Source: Zanthoxylum bungeanum
Taxonomy: Eukaryota; Streptophyta; Magnoliopsida; Sapindales; Rutaceae
Direction: 5' to 3'
Length of the DNA stretch: 64,000 nt
Assembly (NCBI GenBank): GCA_019454045.1
Contig: SKCR01001877.1
Location: 1-64,000 of the forward strand
In this document: positions 1-10,327 of the stretch, piece by piece
Layout: every line of letters starts with the position of its first letter
Numbering within the stretch: position 1 is the first letter of the stretch
Notes under the pieces: generated by a model
What the model was told of the DNA's origin: nothing
The model's database searches: none
What the model saw: only the letters and a program-made list of their open reading frames with translations
Made by a program: the position numbers and the translations under genes

Positions 1-1022
1 AGGAGCGAGCAGTTGGTTTCTTTGTACTGCCGAGAGTTTAGAGTAGTTTATGTGAGAGAGACGGGTGTTGCGTGGTCTGTTGCCTAGAGTCAGTAGGGCT
101 TTTAGGGTTTTGTGTAGGATGAAAGATGGAAGCCAATGGTGTTTTGTGTAGTGCGCTAGCTAGGGTTCTGGTGTGCAGGTTTATTGCCGTGTGTGTTGGT
201 GTAGAGAGAGATGAAGAGAGAGATGGGCTTGGCTCCGTCGGGGCTGCCGAGAGATATTAGATTTTTGGAGAGAGAAGAAGAGATGGATAGGTCTTTAGGG
301 TTTCATTGCTTGTGTCATTGTGGGGAGAAGCCTAGGGTTTTGGCATGCAGGATTAGGGTTATTCTGTTGTGGGTTGCCAAGAGGGATGAGTTGGCCGATT
401 AGGGTTTCTTATTTTTTTGTGTCGTGAACGATCTCTCATGGGTTCAAGAGTTTGGTTTGTGTGTCTTTTTATAAGAGTGGGTTAGGATTTTCCTTGTATG
501 GGTAGGAAAATAAAGATTGTGCAATAATGGGGAATATTTAATTAGTTTGTTAAAAGGAAAGGATTTGTTTAATTGGTGGGGAATATATTTAATTTAGGAA
601 AGAGTTTTGATTTGATTTATTTAATTTGGACATATGTTTTATTTATTTGGAATGTTATTTATTTAATTTAGGAAGGAGGATTTGATTTAATTTGATTTGA
701 TTTGTTTTAATTTAATTGGATTTGATTTAATTTAGACATGTGTTTTAAATGTTTTAATTATTTTTGGATGGGATTTGTGGGGCATGTGGCTTGGATGAAT
801 GGGCTTTGGATTGGTGCGGGGGTTTTGGACCGAGGCTTAATATTTTAAAATAGAGATTAATCGAGCGAACTCGAGGCCAAATAGCGAGTTAATTTTGTTG
901 ATGTATTTATTTCTTGAATTTTTCCCTTTCGACGTCCGTTTCCCGCGACTTCTGTAACTTAAAGGGTAGTGTCTCCATATGAGGCTTATCACTGGGCTTT
1001 ATGCAAAAATACAGTGTCTATA
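1..1022 (-). repeat. Tat-A 3' LTR (U3 part, truncated by window edge)
   Basis: This stretch matches 7640-8664 with scattered single-base differences and short indels. On the minus strand the LTR begins at 1022 (expected TGTAGACAC, here changed in the first bases) immediately after a PPT. Open frames inside it are not conserved between the two copies, so I do not treat them as genes. Confidence 0.85.
466..473 (-). promoter_or_regulatory. TATA box, Tat-A 3' LTR
   Basis: TATAAAAA on the minus strand, preserved at the equivalent place in the other LTR (8107-8114). It is a likely U3 promoter element, judged by motif and conservation only. Confidence 0.5.
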
Positions 1023-1023
1023 G

Positions 1024-1040
1024 TAGCCCCCACTTTGATG
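1024..1040 (-). other. Tat-A polypurine tract (PPT)
   Basis: The minus strand reads AAAGTGGGGGCT just before the LTR start. The same motif precedes the LTRs of Tat-E (28710-28723) and Tat-I (43171-43184). The PPT primes plus-strand DNA synthesis during reverse transcription. Confidence 0.75.
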
Positions 1041-1204
1041 GGACTTGTGCAGTGTATGACAGTGACAATCCTATCACAGTTATGCATGCATTTTTACTTA
1101 CCTGGTTTGTCGGCTGTCGTACTTTCCTGTTGCTTCGAACTGAATTTATATAGTGGTGAGGTGCTGCAACCCGTAAGGTTCATCCCTGCAAGTTGCTGTG
1201 ATAT

Positions 1205-2115
1205 CTAGGATTCATTACCGGTCTGAGCTGATGAGAGGTGGTCCATTCCCGGACTGTTACTGTATAAGGTGGTCCATTCCCGAACCGTTACTTGTGAGGT
1301 TGTCCATTCCCGAACCGTTACTGATGAGATGGTGGTCCATTTCCGAATTGTGATGAGGGTCTTGATCCCGAATTGAGATGTGGGTCTTGTTCCCAAATTG
1401 AGCTGAGGGTCTTGTTCCCGAATTGACTTGATGGTCTTGTTCCCGATTTGATTTGTGGGTCTTGTTCCCGATTTGAGCTGTGGGTCTTGTTCCCTATTTA
1501 AGCTGAGGGTCTTGTTCCTGATTTGAGCTGAGGGTATTGTTCCCGATTTGAGTTGAGGGTCTTGTTCCCGATTTGAGTTGAGGGTCTTGTTCCCAATTTG
1601 ATTTGTGGGTCTTGTTCCCGAATTGAGTTTTGATTGATGGCGATGTGCTATGACCCCTGGGTCTTGTTCCCGAGCCACCGAGTGGGTTTTGTTCTCGAAG
1701 CGAACTGAGGGTCTTGTTCCCTAATTGAGTTGTGGGTCTTGTTCCCGATTGTGGGTATTGTTCCCAAATTGAGTTGCGGGTCTTGTTCTCGATTGTGGGT
1801 CTTGTTCCTAAATTGAATTGCGGGTCTTGTTCCCAAATTGAATTGCGAGTCTTGACTTGCTTGCTGCTTCGAACTGAGTTGATATGATGGTGAGGTGCTT
1901 CGACCCCTGGGTCTTGTTCCAGAAACACCAAGTGGGTCTTATTCCCGAATCGAATTGAGGGTCTTGTTCCCTAATTGAGATGAAGGTCTTGTTCCCGATT
2001 TGAGTTGTGGGTCTTGTTCTCGATTTGAGATGTGGGTCTTGTTCCCGAATTGAGATGAGGGTCTTGTTCCCGAATTGAGATGAAGGTCTTTTTCCCGAAC
2101 CGCTTGTCTTTGCCA
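1205..2115 (-). repeat. 25-bp minisatellite in the 3' UTR of Tat-A
   Basis: Many copies of a unit built on GGGTCTTGTTCCCGA..TTGAG (plus strand). Counting from 1441, 1466 and 1491 gives a period of exactly 25 bp in the clean part; elsewhere units vary in length. Because 25 is not a multiple of three, all minus-strand frames stay open and show the same peptide repeat (REQDPQLKSGT-like). These ORFs are a by-product of the repeat. Such arrays between pol and the PPT are known in Tat/Retand elements. Confidence 0.85.
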
Positions 2116-3235
2116 ATTATTCATTTTCTTCAGAACCTGCGAACAAAAACAAGACAAAAATTGCGTGCATGTGACGTGTATGCATGTATGCATGGATGTG
2201 TTTCCTATTCCGCTGGGTTAGGCCTTTCTTGCTCTCTGGTGCCCTTCGCTTACTAATGTCTTGGGGAGCCCCTGAGCATGCTTACAGTTTCATTTTGCCA
2301 GTTCTCTTCTGGTGATTTCTCAATTTTTTTTCATCCCATGACTCAAGATTCCATTATGTCCCTTATTCGCGAGGTGGTAGACTGGTCGCCACCAGACTTG
2401 GTTTAGCTTTATGCTCTTTGCTGCTTGCACTAGGTCAAAGTAGATCATGTGATGTGACGTTCCATATCAACATACTATACTGCCTCTTACGAAATAGTCT
2501 CAATAGTTATACATATTGTTGCCCTCAAATGATGCCCAGTGTCGAAACTAGAGAATCTTCAAAGTATTCGACGCGACTCAAATCCGAGCGTTTGAATAAA
2601 TGATTTGAACCAGACTCAAAATGTGTGTGTGCAAAGGTTCTTTTACAGCTTGATCATTAGGTAAGCCAACTCAATGATTTTGTTTCAAAGAATGGGATCG
2701 AGGGGTCAAACCAACCTAGATGTCTTGATCATGCTCTGTAATTACTTCTCCGTACTCAATGTGATATGATCTTCTTTTCCTTTTCTTTCGTCTCTTCTTC
2801 GTTTTTTTTTTTACACACCTACCCTTTAAGGTAGCATTTCTCCTCATGGTGGTCCTAATACTCACCCATGGGTAGCTTCACGCTTATCGGTTATAGGTGG
2901 TTTATATTTTCTTCTTTAGAGAATTTTCTTTGATTTCCAACCATACCATTTATCGTAACACAAGTAAGTCAGGCGGACATCCAAGTGAACGGTCATTCAT
3001 CGACCCGCACTCTCTTCAACTAGTCATTTTGCTGACTACTCAAGCTTTCACTGTTAAGATCCTATAATTAATTGCTCGCGAGTCTAGTCGAGATCAACCA
3101 CTCAAAATATCGGATGAGAGCACATCTCCCACTTATCGTTTCTATGGTTTCACCCTAAAGCAAACAATTTCATCATCGGACTTATGCCCAACTATTAAGG
3201 ACTAAGAACAAACAACTTTTTTTTCTTTCATTTTT
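2116..3235 (-). other. Tat-A 3' UTR carrying a module shared with Athila-J
   Basis: This stretch has no convincing gene. Read on the minus strand, about 3200 to 2480 aligns by eye with 49990-50900 (+) of Athila-J, in the same order and with the same spacing. The core 2815-2879 differs from 50357-50424 at about two positions. A T-rich run at 2800-2812 corresponds to the A-rich tract of Athila-J. The rest (2116-2440) has a short TGCATG-rich patch and nothing else recognisable. Confidence 0.6.
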
Positions 3236-3239
3236 TTTC

Positions 3240-3326
3240 TTTTTGTTTTTTGTTTTTATTTTTTTACAATGGTCTTTCTATCATTGCTGTAAAATTTTAT
3301 GTTTCTCGGTTTTTTTTCCCCGACAT
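3240..3326 (-). pseudogene. Tat-A gag remnant (internal deletion right after the start codon)
   Basis: The minus strand has an ATG at 3326 placed like the Tat-E gag start (20900), because the ~60 bp before both are homologous. Only a few codons later the sequence jumps to a segment equal to Tat-E 21747-21787 (encoding roughly ETENIKFYSQNRKT), then runs into an A-rich tract. About 840 bp of gag are missing compared with Tat-E. The remaining frame stops after ten codons, so no capsid could be made. Confidence 0.65.
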
Positions 3327-3906
3327 CCAGGTTTGCTAAATTCTTCTTAACAAGTCTTTCTTTTCTAACCCAACGGATATCTATGATGGCTTTTAAGACA
3401 CATGGGTTAACATGATGCGTGTATGCATAAGATGCATGTGGTTATCAAAACAACATATATCCTTCCGACCTTATTTCTCCCACACTCGTGGTAAGTCAAT
3501 TTCTGTCCTAGGTATGGCTTATTTTATGTACCAATGTGGGGTACACAAAATCGTTCTCTCCTATGCTACGGGGTGAACCTTGGCTGTTTCTGTCCCTTTC
3601 CATCGGTAAAAGATAAAGACCGCCCATTTACAACATGGACTAAGCCGATTATGGGATCATGTCATTGTCTAGTAACGACGAATTGGGCTTTCGGTGACCG
3701 TGGTCATGGGGATGAACTTTGAAGCGTCCAAAAGTATATAAAAATATGTCGTAACAATGCGTATCCTTTCTGGATGAAAGCCAGTGCATATATCAAACTC
3801 ATGCTTCTAGCATATTTGGATCATGTTTGGACTTTCTAAACCCATCAAGGTTTTCACACAGGTTGGCCCATTATCATTTTAAAGTATTCAATCATATTAA
3901 TGCGAG

Positions 3907-3949
3907 GTGCAAACTTTCCCCAGTTGAAAAAGGCCCAACAGGTTTACAC
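3907..3949 (-). promoter_or_regulatory. Leader stem-loop 2, Tat-A
   Basis: On the minus strand, arm GTGTAAACCTGT pairs with GAAAGTTTGCAC at 10 of 12 positions (counting G-U) around a loop beginning TGGGCC. It is homologous to 20278-20319 in Tat-E. Confidence 0.5.
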
Positions 3950-4047
3950 ATTTACGATAACGTGGCTAAACAACTTCAAATGATAGGGGGCCCAAACACA
4001 AAGCAGCCCATCGGCATTTTAGAATCTTTTGGCCCAATTGTCATAAG

Positions 4048-4087
4048 ACACAAACTCGTCCCAATTTAAATGGCCCAACAAGTTCAC
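4048..4087 (-). promoter_or_regulatory. Leader stem-loop 1, Tat-A
   Basis: On the minus strand, GTGAACTTGT pairs with ACGAGTTTGT at all ten positions (four G-U) around an 18-nt loop, TGGGCCATTTAAATTGGG. Loop length and most of the loop sequence equal those of 20137-20180 in Tat-E. Confidence 0.6.
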
Positions 4088-4660
4088 AGCTCATGACGAA
4101 AGGTCCAACTGAATCCAAATGATGATAGTCCCAAACACAAGCATAAAGGGATGGTTTCTATTGGTCATACAACTACGGTTCACATGTGGGTTTATGAGAG
4201 TGTAGATAAAGGCTCCTACTGGCGAAGGATTGTCCACAACTAGGTCTCCCCACTCAAGGGTTCGAGCGACTAAGTGAGCGCACCTTTTATACGTTAAGGT
4301 ACGTGCCAACGAGTGATGATACATGACTAACTGTCAAATGGATTTCTTATGAAGATTCCCCAGAGGGAGGGTGGAGCGAGTTCTCTTAAATATTGCCTCT
4401 TGGGCTCTTATCGCCTTGGTGACAGGAATAAACAATAGGTCCTCCAAATTAGTCCATCACGGTAAGCTTCGAGTAAATGATTATCTAGGTGCCTTCACAG
4501 CTTTTCCTTATAGAAAGGTAGTGAATGAAGAGGAAGACAGCAAACCATTACCTTGCTCTAATAGTGCCTTTGATTAAACCCCTTCAACCCACTGTAGACA
4601 CGGTTAACTAAAACAAAAATCACAAAAAATACAATGCATTATTTTGGGGACGATTCTCTA

Positions 4661-4677
4661 TCCCAGTGGAGTCGCCA
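4661..4677 (-). other. Primer-binding site, Tat-A
   Basis: Minus strand TGGCGACTCCACTGGGA, identical to the PBS of Tat-E at 19738. It lies three bases inside the LTR end. I do not name the tRNA. Confidence 0.75.
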
Positions 4678-5239
4678 GAGTGTATGACACAGAAATTTGC
4701 GATGCTGTCCAGGCTCGCGGCCCGATCGGGAGTACGGAATAGCCCGCGGGGGATTAAATCGGAGAAATAAAATGGAGTCGCCACCCAGTGTGAACTGGAA
4801 AATGATTTAATGTCGCACTCACCCCTCGCAAGGGAAGACCTCAAACCGTTGGGTTCGGAATAGTCCCTTACTTATGCCTATTGTAATGAAAAGATTTACG
4901 CAATAGTATAACCAAGTCTTACGAAACACATGCAAGATAATGTAATCAACACACAAGATTGCACACCCATAATCGTAAATAAAAAATGAAGACCAAATAC
5001 ATAATTCATAAACGTATTAAACAATAAAGTGCAATAATGTAATTAATAACAACTATAAAGGCATTAATAATAAAAGCGAGCACACAATCTCATGAACATA
5101 TTAAATAAATAAATGTGGAATGTAAATAATTAGTAACGGTAAAAGCATCAATAATGAAATGATATGATTAATCATGTAGTGCAAAAGAAATGACCAAAAA
5201 AGCAAACATGCATGAGATGTGACGGAAAGAAGTCTGTGC

Positions 5240-5560
5240 ACTGTATGTGCATTCGTGTAGCATTTGAAAACGCGTTCGAACAGTAAATAAAATATTCACG
5301 TTCATATAGCGTTTGATGCATGATAAAACAGAATACATGCGCGTTTGAGTAGCGTTCTGAAATGTGTTTGAACATAAATGAAATAGAATGTCCGCATTCG
5401 TATATCGTTCGGAAACGCGTTCGAACGGGGTAAGACATGATGCATGATAAAACATAATACATGCGCATTCGAGTAGCGTTCTGAAATGCGTTCGAACGTA
5501 AATGAACAGAATGTCCGCGTTCGTATAGCGTTCGGAAATGCGTTCGAACAAGATTACCAA
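5240..5560. repeat. Palindromic CGTTCGAACG tandem repeat in the Tat-A LTR
   Basis: Six half-units alternate (at about 5249, 5297, 5339, 5393, 5463, 5516), giving a higher-order period of ~123 bp between 5339/5463 and 5393/5516. Four of them carry a near-perfect TTCGAA-centred palindrome. One related unit is found in LTR C near 14450. The overlapping minus ORFs of ~150 aa come from this repeat. Confidence 0.7.
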
Positions 5561-5611
5561 AATGGCATCTGAAATGACACAAACACATGCATGGATAAAC
5601 AAATACATAAT

Positions 5612-6300
5612 GTAGGACCTCATATGCCCGATTGAACATATTTCACATTCAATCGAGTGTACTTCATCCGGCGCATCAAAACATCGTGGTAAAGGTAGCC
5701 TTTAGGCATTTCCCTCCAATAGAGGACATTTAATCCACCCTAGTTTCCCATCCGCACTAGATCACAATGCATGAATAAACAAAGAGATAATATGCAAAAA
5801 TAATAACGAAATAATAAAAGGCGCGGCAAAATATCGTTGGTAAAGGTAGCCTTTTAGACTTTTTCTCCCTCAAATAGAGGACCTTTAAACAACATAATTA
5901 GCCCATGCGCATCAAGTAACAATGTATAGATAAATAAAGCAATAATATGGGACCTTGTATGCCCGATTGAACATATTTCACATTCAATCGAATGTACCTC
6001 GTCCGGCGCGACAAAACATCGTGGTAAAGGTAGCCTTTAGGCATTTCCCTCGAATAGAGGACCTTTAATCCACCCTAGTTAGCCCATGCGCACTAAATTA
6101 TCAATGCATGAATAAACAAATAAATAATATAGGACCTTATATGCCCGATTAAACATATTTCACGTTCAATCAAAAGTACTTCGTCCGGCGCGGAAAAACA
6201 TTGTGGTAAAGGTAGCCTTTTTAGGTGTTTTCTCCCTCAATTAGAGGACTTTAAACCAACATAGTTAGCCCATGCGCATCAAGCAACAATGAACGAATAA
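5612..6300. repeat. ~180-bp tandem units in the Tat-A LTR
   Basis: Full units begin at about 5612, 5951 and 6131 with a TATGCCCGATT-type start and include the block GGTAAAGGTAGCCTTT. A partial unit lies between 5810 and 5950. The same unit, inverted, is repeated three times in LTR C (period ~244 bp) and occurs once in the Tat-E 3' LTR near 29948. Confidence 0.75.
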
Positions 6301-6382
6301 GGAAGGAAATACATAGAAAATAAAAGGTGGAACAATAAACACTCAATTAAATACCAAAATGAAACACTTGCTTGAAAGTTCC

Positions 6383-6490
6383 TCAAGCGGTACGTGGAGT
6401 TGTATCCCAAGTACAGACCGCACTACCGTCCATTCGGATTCGGCTACAGAATTTACGTCTGGGTTTTCATCCGATATACCGCAAGGGATA
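6383..6490 (-). other. ~95-bp conserved LTR block, Tat-A copy
   Basis: On the minus strand it contains CGGATGAAAACCC, CCGAATCCGAATGGACGG and GGGATACAACTCCACG in this order. The same block occurs at 13305-13400, 14292-14398, 30290-30388 and, unexpectedly, 34396-34490 in copia-F. Confidence 0.7.
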
Positions 6491-8106
6491 TCACTCAACC
6501 ATCAACCCAACACAAATGAAACCATACATAAAACACAACGATGCATGTGAATGTTCGACAAAGAATAACTGAAAAGATAAATAATAAAAAAATGGGGCCT
6601 TCAGGTCTTACCTTTTAAGATGCTCCTCGGAAGCGCGTTACGTCATCACCGAAGAGTTAATGCTCCGTTATTTTCTGGATTGCCGCTGTTTTGGACTGCC
6701 ATTTCCGCTGTTTTCTCACCATTTTCCTACTATTTTTCCCTATTTTTGGACTGTTTTGGGGACTGACTTGGGGTGTTTTGTCTCGGTTTGTTGGCTAATT
6801 TTTTGACTATTTAATCGATTGTAGGTTCGTGGCGTGTGTGCATTTTTTGCATGAGTGGCGTGCATGTGTCTCGGCTTTCTGAGGGCTGTGTGCGTTTTGG
6901 TCACTGTCTATCTGTTTCGTGGAGTGGGTTTTCTTAGTGTCGGTTGAGTGTGTGTGAGTGAGTGAAGTGTTCGGTGAATGAGGGGCGTGTGTTTCGGCAC
7001 TGGCAGTTTTCCGAGAGTTACTTAGTTGTGGGTGAATAGATTGCTGCTAGTTTAGGTTTTCTTTTTGGTTTCGTATGAGTAAGTGGAGGTGAGAGAGCCA
7101 GGGACGTGAGGGTTGTTGATGTTGAAGGGCTGTGAGAAGGAGTGGTGGCCGAGAGTTGAGAGATGATCATGTGAGTTTAGGGTTTTTTTATGGCGTGAGA
7201 AAGAGCTCCGCTGGTTATGTTTGTGAGTGTGTTTAATGAGGGATTAAAGACCGATAGTAGGTCAGTGTGTGGGAGGGTATTTGGTCACGTCTTTTGTGGC
7301 TGCTGGTGGCTTGTCGAGAGAGAGTACTCTTATATGGCTGTGTCGAGTATGGTCTTGTCTAATAGAGGTTGCTGTGTGGTAATGAGAGAATAAGGAAGGC
7401 GTGAAGGGAGAGGTTGGAGAGGATGTGCTGCGTGAAGAGTTAGAGGGGATACTGCGGTATTTTCTTGTTTGTGAGTAGAAAGATTTAGGTTTTTATTATT
7501 TGTTAGAGTGAGAGAAGGGAGATAGGGAGGCTTCAGGGACTATGGTTTCTTTGTGTTTGTGCCGTGAATGAGATGGAGAAGAGAAGAGGGAGAGAGAGAG
7601 TGAGGAAGACCGTGATTGTGAGAGTGATGAAGGGGGATGAGGAGTGAGCATTTTAGGTTTCCTTGTGCTGCTGAGAGTTGAGAGTAGTTTACGTGAGAGA
7701 GACGGGTGTTGCATGGTCTGTTGCCGAGAGTCAGTAGGGCTTTTACGGTTTTGTGTATGATGAAAGATGAGAGCCAATGGTGTTTTGTGTAGTGCGCTAG
7801 CTAGGGTTCTAGTGTGCAGGTTTATTGCCGTGTGTGTTGGTGTAGAGAGAGATGAAGAGAGAGATGGGCTTGGCTCCGTGGGGACTACCGAGAGAGATTA
7901 GATTTTTGGAGATAGAAGAATAGATGGAGAGGTCTTTAGGGTTTCATTGCTTGTGTCACTGTGGGGAGAAGCCTAGGGTTTTGGCGTGCATGATTAGGGT
8001 TATTCTGTTGTGGGTTGTCGAGAGGGATGAGTTGGCCGATTAGGGTTTCTTATTTTTGTGTGTCTTGAATGATCTCTCATGGGTTCAAGGGTTTGGTTTT
8101 TGTGTC

Positions 8107-8114
8107 TTTTTATA
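8107..8114 (-). promoter_or_regulatory. TATA box, Tat-A 5' LTR
   Basis: TATAAAAA on the minus strand, conserved with 466-473 in the 3' LTR. It would lie ~550 bp into the LTR from its U3 start. Confidence 0.5.
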
Positions 8115-8664
8115 AGAGTGGGTTAGGATTTTCCTTGTATGGGTAGGAAAATAAAGAAAAATAAAAAATTGGACAATATGGGGAGTATTTAATTAGTTTG
8201 TAATAAGGAAAAGATTTATTTAATTGGTGAGGAATATATTTATTTAGGAAAGAGTTTTGATTTGATTTATTTAATTTAGACATGTGTTTTATTTAATTTA
8301 GAATGTGTTTTGTTTAATTTAGGAAGGAGGATTTGATTTGATTTGTTTTAATTTAATTGGATTTGATTTAATTTAGACAAGTATTTTAAATGTTTTAATT
8401 ATTTTTTTGGATGGGATTTATGGGGCGTGTGGCTTGGATGAATGGGCTTTGGATGGGTGCGGGGGTTTTGGACCGAGGCTTAATTTTTAAAATAGAGATT
8501 AATCGGGCGAACTCGAGGCCAAATAGTGAGTTAATTTTGTTGATGTATTTATTTCTTGAATTTTTCCCTTCCGACGTCCGTTTCTCGCGACTTCCACAAC
8601 TTAAAGGGTAGTGCCTCCATATGAGGCTCATCACTGGGCTTTATGCAAAAATACAGTGTCTACA

Positions 8665-9400
8665 ATTCTCAAAAGGCTGTATGTAAATTCCTCCAATTCA
8701 TTGAGCTGGTGGAACTGTTTCTCTTCTGTTGCTTCTAGTGCAAGAATAGGCTTCTTCAGTACGCAGTACGCTTTATCTTCAGGCTTCACAGACAGTCTGT
8801 CAGTAGAACTTTGCATTGCATTGGAGTTCTGGTGGTACTATGTATCATATCAAGTCTGAAACATTCCTCCTTCTCGTCATTCGGGAAATTCATAGCTTTA
8901 AAAACATTGAATGTTACTGCTTAGTCATGTACCCTCATGGTTAGTTATCTTTTTGTACATCAATAACGGTTCGATCTGTAGCCAAGAATGGTCTCCCGAG
9001 GATGATCGACATGTCTTCGTCTTCCTCCATATCAAGGACAATAAAATCTGCTGGGAAAATCTATTTGTCAACTTTGACCAGACATCTTCAACTACACATC
9101 TCGGAAATATGAGTGTTCCATCAGCAAGTTGTAGAGAGACTGAGGTGGGCATTGTTTCTCAAATCTGCAGTTTCCTGTAAATAAAAAAGGCATCAAGTTT
9201 ACACTTGCACCTAAATCGCACAAAGCCTTACCGAAGACATGTTCTCTTATGGTGCAAGGAACATTGAAACTACCATGATCTTTCAGCATTGAGGGAAACT
9301 TCCTTGAATGATGGCGCTGTAAACTTCTGATAATGCTACTATCTCGTAATCTTCCAATCTTCATTTTTGTGAAAAAATGTCTTTCATGAATTTGACATAG
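8665..9400 (-). pseudogene. Athila-B protease relic
   Basis: A retropepsin-type aspartic protease that would cleave the Gag-Pol polyprotein. The clearest segment (9092-9364) reads [22 protein letters not shown] around the active-site DLGAS motif usual in Athila. Downstream, in another frame, come relics of the flap and of the ILGRPF-like end ([11 protein letters not shown], 8925-9152). There are several frameshifts, and the chain stops abruptly at the Tat-A junction (8664). Homologous to the protease of Athila-J at 48817-49312. It is non-functional. Confidence 0.75.
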
Positions 9401-9779
9401 CTGGGCATTTGTTCCAACGCTTATGCAAATGGAATGTTGATATGCAGCTTTTTGAAGATCTCCAGGAATCGAGAAAACTGTTTGTCTAGTTTATTATTCT
9501 GGAGACGCTATGGAAAAGGTGGATGTATAGTGATTCTTTCTTTATCTTTTTCCTTTGCTTCTTTTTCCTCCATCTGTGGAACTTCTTCGCTGCTTTATTT
9601 TGGAACTTCCTAAACAGTTGCATTGACTCCAACATCTTTGTTGATTTCAGTACCGCTCTTTAACATGATGGCATGACATTGCTCTTTCCCTATGTTTCTT
9701 GGATTTGGTTCAGTGTTGCTAGGAAGGTTACCTGGCGGTCTGTAACTCTGAGCATTGGCCAGTTGTCCAATTTGATTTT

Positions 9780-10327
9780 CCAGTGCTTTAATGGAAGCAA
9801 ATTGACTTTGAATTAATGCTGCTTGAGATTGAAAAATAACATCATATCTAGTTGTTTGAGAGTTGTGTTTTGCTTCTATCGTTTTTCAAATGAGTCAACA
9901 TTTATGTTATTCCTGATTCATTTGCCTGCTCATGGCCTTTTTCTGCCGTTGGAATCTGGGTGGTGGGTTGTTCATTTGCCCTGAATTGTTGCTCCATATG
10001 AAATTGGGTGATTCCTCCACCATGGGTTGTAGGTGTTGGAATATGGATTGTCCCCTGTCTGTTGAAATTTTTGACGTAATTCACCATTTCTTTATGTTGG
10101 TTTGGCTCTGGTGCTCCTTCATATGGTGAACTTGTGGTTCCGAGAATGTTTACAACTTGTACGCTGAGTTTTTCCTAGTATTTGCACATCTGATCCAAAT
10201 TAGTATTCACTGCTGAGTTGGCTCCAACTTCATATATTCCTGCAATTCTCTGGATCATGCTTCTTTCTGTTGGCCACAAGGAATTATTGTTAGCCATTTC
10301 TTCGATTAAGTCCCAGGCTTGATCTTC
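9780..10327 (-). pseudogene. Athila-B gag C-terminal relic
   Basis: This continues the gag reading after the stop at 10328. The sequence after that stop resembles the WDLIEEMANNNSLWPTER and VNYVKNFN segments typical of the Athila gag tail, followed by a Q-rich segment (9902-10087). Stops and frame changes interrupt it. Between 9400 and 9780 only very degraded coding sequence (the charged EEKEKEE-like linker) can be guessed. Confidence 0.6.

Larger units (their letters stand above)
3327..4660 (-). other. Tat-A 5' leader
   Basis: A non-coding leader between the PBS and the gag start. On the minus strand it is collinear with Tat-E 19755-20899. Shared landmarks are the AGGTCTCCCCAC block at 4240, the GGGCGGTC-type block at 3620 (20605 in E), and the end before gag. 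It contains two stem-loops listed separately. Small ORFs here are not shared with Tat-E. Confidence 0.7.
1..8664 (-). mobile_element. Tat-A: non-autonomous Tat-lineage Ty3/gypsy element, left end outside window
   Basis: On the minus strand the element reads 5' LTR (4681-8664), PBS (4661-4677), leader, a tiny gag remnant, a long 3' untranslated region with a minisatellite, PPT, and the first 1022 bp of the 3' LTR. Positions 1-1022 repeat about 7640-8664 almost base for base, which identifies the LTR pair. The LTR starts TGTAGACAC, and the sister LTR C ends GTGTCTACA. The internal part is only ~3.66 kb and has no protease, RT, RNase H or integrase, so the LTR is longer than the interior. This matches large non-autonomous LTR elements (LARD type). 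Its leader is collinear with the leader of Tat-E, which fixes the lineage. It ends exactly where Athila-B begins, so it probably inserted into Athila-B. Confidence 0.8.
4681..8664 (-). repeat. Tat-A 5' LTR (3984 bp)
   Basis: The LTR is bounded by TGTAGACAC at 8664 and by the PBS-proximal end ...GTCATACA at 4681 (minus strand). It holds a CGTTCGAACG-rich repeat (5240-5560), ~180-bp tandem units (5612-6300), the ~95-bp conserved block (6383-6490), a GC-skewed T/G-rich stretch (6650-7650) and a TATA box. At ~4 kb it is long even for this lineage. No ORF inside is supported as a gene. Confidence 0.8.

Noticed and set aside
1205..2193. Overlapping minus-strand ORFs of 62-157 codons (REQDPQLKSGT-type repeats)
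   Set aside because: All frames stay open because the 25-bp minisatellite has no stop in its unit. No start context, no homology to a protein, and the repeat is non-coding 3' UTR.
5168..5639. Two overlapping minus ORFs of 151 and 155 codons
   Set aside because: They translate the CGTTCGAACG repeat of an LTR in two frames. Not present in the sister LTRs.
7496..7777. Minus ORF of 93 codons, Ser/Pro-rich
   Set aside because: A low-complexity CT-rich stretch inside the Tat-A LTR. The other LTR copy (1-130) does not keep the frame.
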